From Caldifarciminota bacterium (GTDB taxonomy: Bacteria > Hydrothermota > Hydrothermia > Hydrothermales > JAJRUZ01): a stretch of DNA of 64,000 nucleotides. The stretch's first letter is position 1; each line of letters starts with the position of its first letter. Positions 40,771 through 49,939 of the stretch are shown here, one piece after another. The stretch lies in contig JAJRUZ010000065.1 of NCBI GenBank assembly GCA_024277525.1, positions 1 through 64,000 of the forward strand. Direction: 5' to 3'. Below the pieces are notes generated by a model. The model had not been told where the DNA came from and did not search any database. It saw only the letters and a list, made by a program, of their open reading frames with translations. A program made the position numbers and the translations under genes.

Positions 40771-41576
40771 CCTTCCTCCTCCTTTTCTCCTTTTTCATAT
40801 TTCTTTATCCACTCCCTTAACTCCTCCTTTGAAGAAGAAAATTTAAAGGATGAATAAACCTCATGAAAATTTTCCTTATCCACCAGTTTGGGATAAACAA
40901 TTTTACAGGCTTCAATCTTATTATCTTCAAAATTAAACATCTCGAGGATGTCAATAAGCTGAGAAACAGTGAAATAATTTCTATCAGCCGCATCTCTGAG
41001 AATTTCAAGCCTTGTATCCTCAAAACTCTCATCCTTTAAAGACCTTAAAAGTGACCTGAAGGAAGAAGAACTCATCGGCTCCGGTTTCTTTTCAACCTCC
41101 ACCTTTACTTTAACTTCCTTCACAGGAGAAAGGGACTTAACATAAAGAATATGCTCCATACCCTTTTTTATCTCTATCTTCTTTTCCCATTTTCCTCCTT
41201 TTACGGCAACAATTATTTTGTAAAATCCCGGAGAATATACTTCCTTCATTGTGGGTATATCCGCCCTGTGAATCGGGAGTAATCCTCTGTCGGTTCTTAT
41301 TTCAACAATCGCTCCCTCGGGTTCCAGAACCTTTATTACCGTGCTCCTGTCTCTCGTTTTTCTCCTTATAAGAAGATAATCACTGGTTTCTTCCCTCTCC
41401 TCATACTCTTCCTTAACCTCTGTTTCACTCCCTTTTACCTTCACTTTCATCTTTATTCCCTCCTCCATCCCTGGCAACTTCATTTCAATTTCACCTTCTT
41501 CCTGAGAATAAAGGGATAAAGGCACAGCAAAAATAAATGCTCCTGTTATGAAAAATTTTATCAATTTTTGCATCAT
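40752..41576 (-). CDS. Secreted protein with DUF4476-like C-terminal domain
   Basis: Signal peptide; SFRSLLRSLKDESFEDTRLEILRDAADRNYFTVSQLIDILEMFNFEDNKIEACKIVYPKLVD. Confidence 0.6.
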   Translation of the reverse strand: MMQKLIKFFITGAFIFAVPLSLYSQEEGEIEMKLPGMEEGIKMKVKVKGSETEVKEEYEEREETSDYLLIRRKTRDRSTVIKVLEPEGAIVEIRTDRGLLPIHRADIPTMKEVYSPGFYKIIVAVKGGKWEKKIEIKKGMEHILYVKSLSPVKEVKVKVEVEKKPEPMSSSSFRSLLRSLKDESFEDTRLEILRDAADRNYFTVSQLIDILEMFNFEDNKIEACKIVYPKLVDKENFHEVYSSFKFSSSKEELREWIKKYEKGEKEEEGWEEGW

Positions 41577-41598
41577 TTTTCTCCTTATTAATTTAACG

Positions 41599-41609
41599 GG
41601 ATTTGAACC
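41599..41609 (-). promoter_or_regulatory. T-arm-like leader element GG-TTCAAAT-CC upstream of the DUF4476-like operon
   Basis: Minus strand AAATTTAAAAGGGTTCAAATCCCGTTAAATTT; GGG/CCC plus outer AATTTAA/TTAAATT pairing; 22 nt before ATG. Confidence 0.65.
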
Positions 41610-41645
41610 CTTTTAAATTTAAATTAAACATTTTAAAAATAATTT

Positions 41646-41667
41646 CTTAGAAAAATCTTAGAAAAAT
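41646..41667. repeat. Perfect 11-bp tandem repeat CTTAGAAAAAT x2
   Basis: Between a TTAAAA-17-TATAAT promoter (41682-41710, minus) and ORF 41576. Confidence 0.6.
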
Positions 41668-41712
41668 TGCATGAAATTCTTATTATACTTTATTTTCATT
41701 AATATTTTAACC

Positions 41713-44673
41713 TTATTCTTTGACTCTGAGATCCTTCGGAGGTTTTATTCTTAATCTTAAATAAAACTCTTTGTTGCATTTTTTCAATATTTTTATTATT
41801 TCTTTATCCCTGTTTTGTTTTTTAAGGCATTCTATAAGAAGCCGGTAAGCTTCAATATTTACCGGATCTTCCTCAATCGTTTTTTTGAGAACTTCTTCAG
41901 CATCCCGATATTTTCCTGTATCCACAAGTATTCTGCTTTTGAGAAGAAGAAGTTCAATGTATTTTTCTTTATAAAAATCTCTTTTAAACATACAGAAATC
42001 TGAGTATCTTTCACACGACAAATACTCATCTTTATAAAGCTTTAGTGCTTTTTCAACATTTAGGAGTCTTTCATGAGAGGACGAAGATGAAAAGGCTTTT
42101 TTATAAAAATTCAAAAAATGATAGGTGTCAACAAATTCTTCCTCACCTTTGAGAACGTAATTATCTCTTTGTCTCACCAGTTCAAAAGGTAGAGAATTTT
42201 CTTTAAAGAATTTCCTTAATTCACTTACAGTGAAATAAAGAGAATTCTTTGCTTTGTTTACATTCATATTTCTCCAGAAGTTCTCTATTATCATATCCTG
42301 AACACACGGAGAATTAAGATTCATAAAAAAGAATTTCAGAACTTTTCTTGTCTTTTCTCCTTTTATCTTGCTAAGCGGAACCTCTCTTCCATCTTTTATA
42401 ATTTTAAACTCTCCGAACATCTGAATCCATGTTTTTCTTTTATTCTCTTCCAGAACTTCTTCTTTTTCTTTTAATAAAATTTTGAAATTGAATTTTCGGA
42501 GAAGCGAATCAAGTTTTTTAGAATAAAATTTTACTTTTTTCTCATCGCCTATAACTTTTAAAGCCTTTATCAAATAAATAAGAAGCCATATAAATTCAAA
42601 TGTTTTTCCCAGTTTTGAAAGATTTCTACAATCCTTTTCCATCTCGTTCACCCTGCTTTTATACCCGTCCAGAACCGAAAGATAATTTAAAAATCCTTTT
42701 ATGAGAAATTTAAGATTTAAAATCTGGCTGTTTTCTGCCCTTTCATTAATATCTCTTAATATTTCTTTTGCCCTTTCATATTCTCCTTTTTTAACATAAA
42801 GATAGGAAAGATGAAAATAAGGACTGATATAATACACACTCCCGTATTCTTTCAATCTTAAAGCAGCATTTTTCAAAAGTTTTTCCGCTTCATCAAACTT
42901 TCTCTCAAATATTTTTATTCTTGCTTCCATTTCCAGGCAGCTGATATAAATGAATTCTTCATATAAAACCGCGAGAAATTTGGCTTTCTCTAAGAAATGG
43001 TATGCCTTTTCAATCTCATTCATCCAGAAAAACAGCTCTGCAAGATTTAAAAGAATAACGCAGTAATTATATACATCCCGTATTTCTTGTGCTTGTGAAA
43101 GAAGAGAGAAGAATTCTTCTTTATTCAAAACTCCTTTTTCCTTTTCGGATATAGCCAATCCTATCTTAAAAGGGAGTAAGATTTTTATATTTTTATAATT
43201 TTTTATTATTTCTAAAGCCTTTTTATAATATTTCTCTGCCTTTTTAATCTCTCCTGAAAGCAAATGAATTGAACCGAGCCTCCCTACACATGCACTTTTT
43301 AATTTAATATCATTATCGGGAATAGCCTTTAAAAAAGATTTTATAAACTTTTGTGCGGTTTTAAAATCTCCTTCCAAGATTTTTACATCCACTCCCAAAA
43401 AAGAAGCATCAAAATAAAGTTCAGACTTTTTCTTCCGACTTATTTTACTGAACATTTCAAAGGATTTTTTATATTCGCCTTTTTTTCTGTAATAAATACC
43501 CTTTAAAAAGACAAATTCGTCGTCATCTTTCATATTTGGAGGAAGACTCTCCAAGATTTTTCTCAAAAAGATAGGCTCATTCTGAACATCAATTTCATAA
43601 TACTTTTTTTTAATTAAATTTTTTAAACCTTCAAATTCTTTTGCATATAAATAAAGACATGATACGAATGCAGGAAATTCGTTCTTATAATACTCTCCTA
43701 TTTTTTTTAAAAGCATTTTATTCATTATCCCTTTTTCCCTTAAAAATTGAAGAAACAGGGAATGAACGGACCACATATTCCTTTTTATATTTTCAACAAA
43801 GAGTTTTTTCGCCTTTAAAAATTTTAACAAATTCAGCAGGGTTCTGAAATCTTCCTGACTCATAAGGTCTTTTATTTCTGAAAGCCGAAAGACCTCGGGC
43901 AATAGTGCGAGAATCGATAACCCGTTTTTCAAATGTTTCGGTATAAGCGTCAGAACTTCTTTTTCCATAAAATCAAGAAAAGAAATTTCCAAAAAACTTT
44001 CCTTAATTTCCTTTATACCCTTTTCTTTTATTTTTTCAAGCACAACACTTACAGCAATAGGCCATCCTGATGTGAATTCATAAATCATATTAAGTTCTTC
44101 ATTATTAATTCTTTTTTTAAATTTTTTCCAGTAATATTTTTTTATTTCATCCTTTGTAAACCAGAATTCATTTTTTGTAAATAATTTATATTCAAATGAA
44201 AAATACTTTTCTATATCAACTTCATCCCTTGATGCAAAAAGGAAATATACATCAGAGGGAGTATAGGAAGTTATATAAGAAAAAAACTTGAGAACCTTAG
44301 GATTGTGAGAAATTTTATGAAAGTTATCAAACATAAAAATTAAGTTCCTTTTATTGGAAAGGGTCTGTAAGAAAGAACTGATTTCAAGTTTATTCTCCCC
44401 GGAATATTCGTTTTCCAAACACAGGGCAAGATTCTTAACAAGAAACTCAATCTCATTGTCTCTCTCATCGAGTCTGTAATAAAAAGCTCTTTTTTTAAAC
44501 ATATTTTTAATTTGTGCAAGAAAGTAAGTCTTACCGGAACCCGGTGGAGCAAACAAAAAAAAGATTTTTTTATCCCTCAGATTAAGAAAAGTTCTCAAAA
44601 GCTTTTCTCTCTTTACAAATATTGAATCACCTTTAAAAATTTCAAACTTGCTTACTGATTCATCTTTTTTCAT
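41713..44673 (-). CDS. Large ATP-dependent transcriptional regulator: MalT/STAND-like NTPase + TPR + winged helix + BTAD
   Basis: FAPPGSGKTYFLAQI Walker A; long TPR-like middle; WIQMFGEFKIIKDGREVPLSKIKGEKTRKVLKFFFMNL winged helix; C-terminal BTAD-like repeats. Confidence 0.75.
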   Translation of the reverse strand: MKKDESVSKFEIFKGDSIFVKREKLLRTFLNLRDKKIFFLFAPPGSGKTYFLAQIKNMFKKRAFYYRLDERDNEIEFLVKNLALCLENEYSGENKLEISSFLQTLSNKRNLIFMFDNFHKISHNPKVLKFFSYITSYTPSDVYFLFASRDEVDIEKYFSFEYKLFTKNEFWFTKDEIKKYYWKKFKKRINNEELNMIYEFTSGWPIAVSVVLEKIKEKGIKEIKESFLEISFLDFMEKEVLTLIPKHLKNGLSILALLPEVFRLSEIKDLMSQEDFRTLLNLLKFLKAKKLFVENIKRNMWSVHSLFLQFLREKGIMNKMLLKKIGEYYKNEFPAFVSCLYLYAKEFEGLKNLIKKKYYEIDVQNEPIFLRKILESLPPNMKDDDEFVFLKGIYYRKKGEYKKSFEMFSKISRKKKSELYFDASFLGVDVKILEGDFKTAQKFIKSFLKAIPDNDIKLKSACVGRLGSIHLLSGEIKKAEKYYKKALEIIKNYKNIKILLPFKIGLAISEKEKGVLNKEEFFSLLSQAQEIRDVYNYCVILLNLAELFFWMNEIEKAYHFLEKAKFLAVLYEEFIYISCLEMEARIKIFERKFDEAEKLLKNAALRLKEYGSVYYISPYFHLSYLYVKKGEYERAKEILRDINERAENSQILNLKFLIKGFLNYLSVLDGYKSRVNEMEKDCRNLSKLGKTFEFIWLLIYLIKALKVIGDEKKVKFYSKKLDSLLRKFNFKILLKEKEEVLEENKRKTWIQMFGEFKIIKDGREVPLSKIKGEKTRKVLKFFFMNLNSPCVQDMIIENFWRNMNVNKAKNSLYFTVSELRKFFKENSLPFELVRQRDNYVLKGEEEFVDTYHFLNFYKKAFSSSSSHERLLNVEKALKLYKDEYLSCERYSDFCMFKRDFYKEKYIELLLLKSRILVDTGKYRDAEEVLKKTIEEDPVNIEAYRLLIECLKKQNRDKEIIKILKKCNKEFYLRLRIKPPKDLRVKE

Positions 44674-44748
44674 AGTTTTAAATTTAAAAAAAATACTAAT
44701 TAAAAATCAAAAGGTGTTAATTCCTTTTCCTGATATAAAATATTCTTC

Positions 44749-44800
44749 TGTGCGATAAATTTTACTGTCACGATTTCGCAGTTAGAAATTACCCCTACAA
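44749..44800. repeat. Degenerate REP-type element
   Basis: TGTGCGATAAAT...ACGATTTCGCAGTTAGAAATTACCCCTACA resembles decayed copies of 39282-39305. Confidence 0.35.
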
Positions 44801-44858
44801 CTACCTTTTTCCTACTTTCAGAAGCATAAACAACACGCCACTCATTAGCAACACTGAA

Positions 44859-45335
44859 TTAACCGAAAATTTTTGAAATTAATTTTCCTGCATAATGGGA
44901 TAATATAAGGACCAGACCCGCAATAAAAAGATGTTCGGATACAACCTTAAAAGGATTTTCTCTCTGCACCCTTGCAAGGATAAAACTTGCTATCCCCAGA
45001 ACAATTAATCCCCAACATATATTTAATAAAATAGCATGACTCAGTTTTAAAAATACAACAGGAATTATAAATGTGGATGCAAAAAGGAACTTTGATAAAA
45101 ACGTAACAACTGTTGAAACCCAAATCTCCTTTCCTGAATGAACATTTTCGGATTCCTCTGATATATGTATTCCGAGCGCATCCGAAAAAGCATCAGCAAT
45201 GGCAATTGTCAATATTCCTCCTATAACAGCAAGTCTTGACTGCGTTCCAGAAGAAAGACCGACCATAAGCCCCATAGTCGTAATGATACCCGAAGTCATT
45301 CCGAATGAAAAACCGACAGTAATTGAGTGTTTCAT
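44859..45335 (-). CDS. VIT1/CCC1-like integral membrane protein
   Basis: SFGMTSGIITTMGLMVGLSSGTQSRLAVIGGILTIAIADAFSDALGIHISEESE. Confidence 0.65.
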   Translation of the reverse strand: MKHSITVGFSFGMTSGIITTMGLMVGLSSGTQSRLAVIGGILTIAIADAFSDALGIHISEESENVHSGKEIWVSTVVTFLSKFLFASTFIIPVVFLKLSHAILLNICWGLIVLGIASFILARVQRENPFKVVSEHLFIAGLVLILSHYAGKLISKIFG

Positions 45336-45436
45336 TTTTTAAATATAAAATAATAGAAACAAAAAATTCCAAGTGAATGATTCATGATCACAAAGCTGTT
45401 CTTCCAAATATCCTTCATCGTGTCAAAAATTATCTT

Positions 45437-46135
45437 TTATATAAACTTCAATATTTCCTTATATTTCTCAATTCTTAAATATTTTCCTTCCCTTTGAATA
45501 AGCCAGGTCATCCAGCACATTTCAATTGCCCTTATGCCCGTTTTTGATGATATTTCATGAATTTTCTTAATAAATTTTATATCTTCCTCCACCCTTCCCA
45601 TTCCTGCTTTTTCAAAAATCTTATTTAAAACCCTCTTTACAATTTTATCAGGCATCACCGTATCAATTCCTCCCATCATCCTCAAATACTGAAAAGTATT
45701 TATTCCAACCCCTTTTATTTTGAAAATCGGATCATCTCTCAATTTCTCAATATCCGAATTCTTAGCCCATAACCTGAACGCTTCCCTGTCATTTAATTTC
45801 TTTCTCCTTTTTAATCGGCACAAATATTCAGAAATTTTCCTGATAACCTCCCAAGATCTCTTATTTTTCCATATATAAAACGCTCTCTTATAATCAAATT
45901 CAGCCAAATCACATATATCCCTTATAATCCCTTCTTCAATAAAATCTTCTTTGAATTTCATGACTTTTGGCACAACTGCTGTAAAGTAATTCAAACCTAT
46001 TGAAGTGAATGCTGCATCAACTATCATTAAAGGAACAGAGGCGCCCCATCTTTCCGTTCTCAAACATCTATCGCAATAACCCTTTAAGCCATCTATTTTT
46101 GAAATATAATCATTTAAAATTTCTTTTATTTTCAT
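45437..46135 (-). CDS. Helix-hairpin-helix (HhH-GPD-like) protein
   Basis: IFKIKGVGINTFQYLRMMGGIDTVMPDKIVKRVL. Confidence 0.5.
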   Translation of the reverse strand: MKIKEILNDYISKIDGLKGYCDRCLRTERWGASVPLMIVDAAFTSIGLNYFTAVVPKVMKFKEDFIEEGIIRDICDLAEFDYKRAFYIWKNKRSWEVIRKISEYLCRLKRRKKLNDREAFRLWAKNSDIEKLRDDPIFKIKGVGINTFQYLRMMGGIDTVMPDKIVKRVLNKIFEKAGMGRVEEDIKFIKKIHEISSKTGIRAIEMCWMTWLIQREGKYLRIEKYKEILKFI

Positions 46136-46154
46136 AGTTTTATTATAATAAAAA

Positions 46155-47756
46155 ATGCTGTTTCTTTTACTTTTATCTCAAATTATTACATCTTCCTTCG
46201 GTGAAAACAGAGGGACAAGATTCCATATGGGAATTGATATTTCAACTAATAAAAAGAAGGGAATACCTATTTTCTCCCCTTTTAAAGGGAAAATTGTAAG
46301 AGTGAAAGATTCATGGAAAGGATACGGAAGAACAATTTATCTGAAGAATAAAAAGGGATACATATATGCATTTGTTCATTTGAATGACTTCAGGGAGGAC
46401 ATTGAAAAGATTGTTTATTTAAAGAAAAAAGAGAATAAAAAAAATGAAATAAGTTTATTTATCAACATTAAAATAGATTCAGCAGAAATCGTTGCTTTTT
46501 CAGGCAACTCCGGAACAAAGACTCCCCATATACATCTGGAAATACGCAAAGGTTTTGATGAGGTAATAAATCCGCTTTATATTCTGAATGTAAAAGACAC
46601 AATCAGACCTGTAATTAAAAAAATAAAAATATATCCGCTTTTTAATTCAAAACTTTTCGGAAGTTATATCCCCCGAGAATTTAAAAGACCCTTTCCTGAT
46701 ACCGTTTTTATAACATCCGATTTTTGGCTATGGATAAGTGCATTTGACTATCAAAGTAAAAACTCGGATAAAATTGCTGTCTATAAAATAACAATTTCAA
46801 TTTTTGATTCTGTGATTTGCGAATTGAAGTTTGACAGCATTAATTACAAAAATAATTATATTGCACGGGCATTATACACAAAAACTGATAACTTTTTTTC
46901 CACAAGCTATATTCATCCGATTAATATGGAAAATAGTCCATGGAAAGGACATACTTTTATATCTCCGAAAAAGAAAAAATTTCTTTTAAAGATAAAAGCA
47001 TTTGATTTTAAGGGAAATTATGATGAGGTGAAGATATGGGTAAAAAGAGAGACAAAAATCAGAAAAATTAAAAACAAAAGTATTTACTTTGTTCTGGATG
47101 GGATTATTTTTAAAGAAAACGAAAAAGAAAAAAAGATTCTTTTAAAGCCGGGAAACTATGGGAGAATAAAAGATTTTATATATGTCTTTCCTTTGCCTGA
47201 GAAATCTTATAAAGTTAAATTAAAGAATTTTGAAATAAAAATTCCTAAGTATTCCCAATTTTTTCCTTATCCTTTATTTTTTAAAGAAAAATATGACACA
47301 TTATTTATTTATTCTGCAAAGGTTCCGTTAAAAAATCCTTTAAAAATAAAAATTAAGAATAAAAAGAAAGAAGAAATTATTTTAAAATTCAACGAATTTT
47401 CACATAAAGAAGAACTATTTTCTCCTGATACAGTTTTTTACACTTACTCATGGGGAAAGTTTTGGAAGAAGACAGATACGGTGAAGCCTTTTATAAAAGC
47501 AAAAAAGACATATTATATTAACAAAAACAAAAATTTTGAAGTCCGGTTTTATGTAAGTGACAATTACGGAGTAAAGGATATTAATTTTTATATTAATAAT
47601 GAGTGGGAACCGGTGCTTTATAATCCTAATACCTTTGAGGCAAGGGTAAAAGTAATGCGGGAGATTAAAGAAAAAAATTTAAATTTCAAAATAATTGTTC
47701 ATGATTATTCCGATAACATGAAAGAATTTAAAGGCGAAATTATTTGTAAATTTTAG
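46155..47756 (+). CDS. M23-family peptidase (LytM-like)
   Basis: TRFHMGIDIST, GYGRTIYLKNKKGYIYAFVHL, PHIHLEIRKGFDEVINPL. Confidence 0.8.
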   Translation: MLFLLLLSQIITSSFGENRGTRFHMGIDISTNKKKGIPIFSPFKGKIVRVKDSWKGYGRTIYLKNKKGYIYAFVHLNDFREDIEKIVYLKKKENKKNEISLFINIKIDSAEIVAFSGNSGTKTPHIHLEIRKGFDEVINPLYILNVKDTIRPVIKKIKIYPLFNSKLFGSYIPREFKRPFPDTVFITSDFWLWISAFDYQSKNSDKIAVYKITISIFDSVICELKFDSINYKNNYIARALYTKTDNFFSTSYIHPINMENSPWKGHTFISPKKKKFLLKIKAFDFKGNYDEVKIWVKRETKIRKIKNKSIYFVLDGIIFKENEKEKKILLKPGNYGRIKDFIYVFPLPEKSYKVKLKNFEIKIPKYSQFFPYPLFFKEKYDTLFIYSAKVPLKNPLKIKIKNKKKEEIILKFNEFSHKEELFSPDTVFYTYSWGKFWKKTDTVKPFIKAKKTYYINKNKNFEVRFYVSDNYGVKDINFYINNEWEPVLYNPNTFEARVKVMREIKEKNLNFKIIVHDYSDNMKEFKGEIICKF

Positions 47757-47863
47757 AATTTTAACATAAGTTTGATATAATCTCTTAAATCACATTTAGT
47801 CCATGTTTGCCAAATTTTTAAAGACAAATACGGGGTAAGTCGCATAATGCAGTCATATTTTAT

Positions 47864-48493
47864 TTAAGAAAAATCAACTTTTATTGCACTTCTTCTTCCC
47901 GAGATCGCAAAAATATTTTTATCTTTTAAAAACTCAAATAATTCCTTATCTCGACTGGATACAAGAAATGATCTAAATACAGGAGACAGATCCTGTATTT
48001 TTATAAACTCTTCCTCAATACCCACATTAAGCAGTGTATCAACAAAAATTCCGCTTATATCCCAGGTTGAATTTAATTCAGAATAAACAAGAATGAATTT
48101 TGAGTCTTTATATTCACATTTAAGGTCTTTCGGCTGTAATAAAATAATCAGCCATATTGCAAAAACCTTTTGCGTAAATTATATATTCCGAATTTTCATA
48201 TCTGACCGATACCGTATCAAAAGGAAAATCTTTTTTAAGAACAAGAACAAAGGATGTGTCTCCGGGAATATTTCTAAATATATATCCGGCTCAGGATTTA
48301 AATTATTTCTCTCAATATAAAAAGAATCCATTAAAATACCATTGTGATCAAAAATTGCTCCCCTTATTCCGCTGTCTGTTTCAAAGACCATAAAAAATTT
48401 ACTCCCGAAATTTTTTACATAGGGACGAATATCATTTAAAGGAGAATATATTAAAGAAAAACAAAGTATATAATTAAAGGATTTGAACCTCAT
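47864..48493 (-). pseudogene. Hypothetical protein gene with two compensating frame breaks
   Basis: Frame 1 MRFKSFN...NPEPDIYLE, then frame 2 RNIPGDTSFVLVLKKDFPFDTVSVRYENSEYIIYAKGFCNMA, then back to frame 1 IILLQPKDLKCEYKDSKFILVYSELNSTWDISGIFVDTLLNVGIEEEF. Confidence 0.55.
48479..48489 (-). promoter_or_regulatory. T-arm-like sequence GG-TTCAAAT-CC at the start of a degraded ORF
   Basis: Minus strand ATGAGGTTCAAATCCTTT; overlaps the ORF start rather than preceding it. Confidence 0.35.
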
Positions 48494-48769
48494 CTTATTT
48501 TTATTATTTTAAAGGCTCTTTTCTTATTTTTCAATCCAACAAAATAAATTTTTTTTATCTCTTAGTTTTTTTATTTTAATTTTATTATTTTTCTTTTCAT
48601 CCATTTCCCTGAGCCTCGGTCTTTAAGGACTTAAATCTAAACTGTCAAAATTATACGATAAAATTAAAAAATCAAGTTCTGAATTTTTTTCTATGAGAAT
48701 TTACTGATAAGGTAGCTCTTCGGTATTCTCAGATAATTTATCTATCCAAAAGAGAAAATTGAAACAGAA

Positions 48770-49939
48770 TTAATCACCGATAGCTGTACATAAGGATAAA
48801 AGAAAGGTGTGAATCAGAAAGTTTGTTCCACCGTAAGAAAAAAATGGTAAAGGAATCCCGGTCAAAGGAATTAAACCGATTACACCCCCTATATTTAAAA
48901 AAAAGGAATAAAATATGGAAGAAAAAATACCAAGAACAAAAAAAGAATAAAACCCCCTTAATCCGAAGGAAAGACTCAATATTTCCCTTAAAAGTAAAAA
49001 ATAAAAAAGAAGCAAAAATAAGGAACCTATGAATCCGAATTCTTCTGCAAAAGAAGCAAAAGCAAAATCAGAATGGGCAGCAGGCAAAAAGGCAAGACTT
49101 TTATGTGTACCTTTTAAAAAACCCTTACCTGTTATTCCTCCTGAACCTATCGCAAGTTTACCCTGTAAAAGTTGCCAACCTCCTCCCTTAGGGTCTTTTG
49201 AAGGATTTAAAAAATAAATAATCCTCTTCCTCTGATATTCTTTTAAAACATTGTTGAAAATAAAAGGAACCACAAGACCCGGCATCATTATTGAAAAAGT
49301 TAAAAATAATTTATCGTTCATCACAAATTTCTTACCGAAAATAACAAATAAAAGAGATAATACGGAAAAGATTAAAAATATTAAGAAATTAAAAGAAAAA
49401 AGAAGGGATAAAAAAGCAAAAAAGAAAAGCAATTTAACTTTTATTTCAAAGTCTGAATATAAAAGAAATATCCCGTATAAAAAAATATAAAAGGTTGCAG
49501 AGCCCAAATCAGGCTCAATTAGTATTAAAATGAAAGGCAAAAGGTGCAGGATAAAAAAATAAAATGACTTTATATACCCGCCTCTTTTACTTCCTGCCCA
49601 CAGAATTGAAAAGAAATATATTAACAATGGTTTTACAGCATCCGAAACCTGAAAGGAAAAATTAAATACATGAAACCACCTTTTTACTCCTTGTTCTTTT
49701 ATTAAAACAAGCAAAAGCATTAAAATCCCGATTATATAAAAAAGATAACTCAATTCCTTCCATTCCGGTATTTTAACTCTGTGAAAAATTAAAAATATTA
49801 TTAAAGCAAGCAAGAATGCGGTTAAATGTTTATAAAATAAATTAATTCCCAAAGATTTAGAAACCGAATAAATATTTAAAAGTCCTGCAAATGAAATTAA
49901 AAGATATAATGCAAAAATTCTATATTTCCTTTTTTTCAT
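48770..49939 (-). CDS. rodA: SEDS rod-shape protein RodA
   Basis: Multi-TM; EPDLGSATFYIFLYG; GIPLPFFSYGGTNF; downstream of the PBP2 gene. Confidence 0.93.
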   Translation of the reverse strand: MKKRKYRIFALYLLISFAGLLNIYSVSKSLGINLFYKHLTAFLLALIIFLIFHRVKIPEWKELSYLFYIIGILMLLLVLIKEQGVKRWFHVFNFSFQVSDAVKPLLIYFFSILWAGSKRGGYIKSFYFFILHLLPFILILIEPDLGSATFYIFLYGIFLLYSDFEIKVKLLFFFAFLSLLFSFNFLIFLIFSVLSLLFVIFGKKFVMNDKLFLTFSIMMPGLVVPFIFNNVLKEYQRKRIIYFLNPSKDPKGGGWQLLQGKLAIGSGGITGKGFLKGTHKSLAFLPAAHSDFAFASFAEEFGFIGSLFLLLFYFLLLREILSLSFGLRGFYSFFVLGIFSSIFYSFFLNIGGVIGLIPLTGIPLPFFSYGGTNFLIHTFLLSLCTAIGD

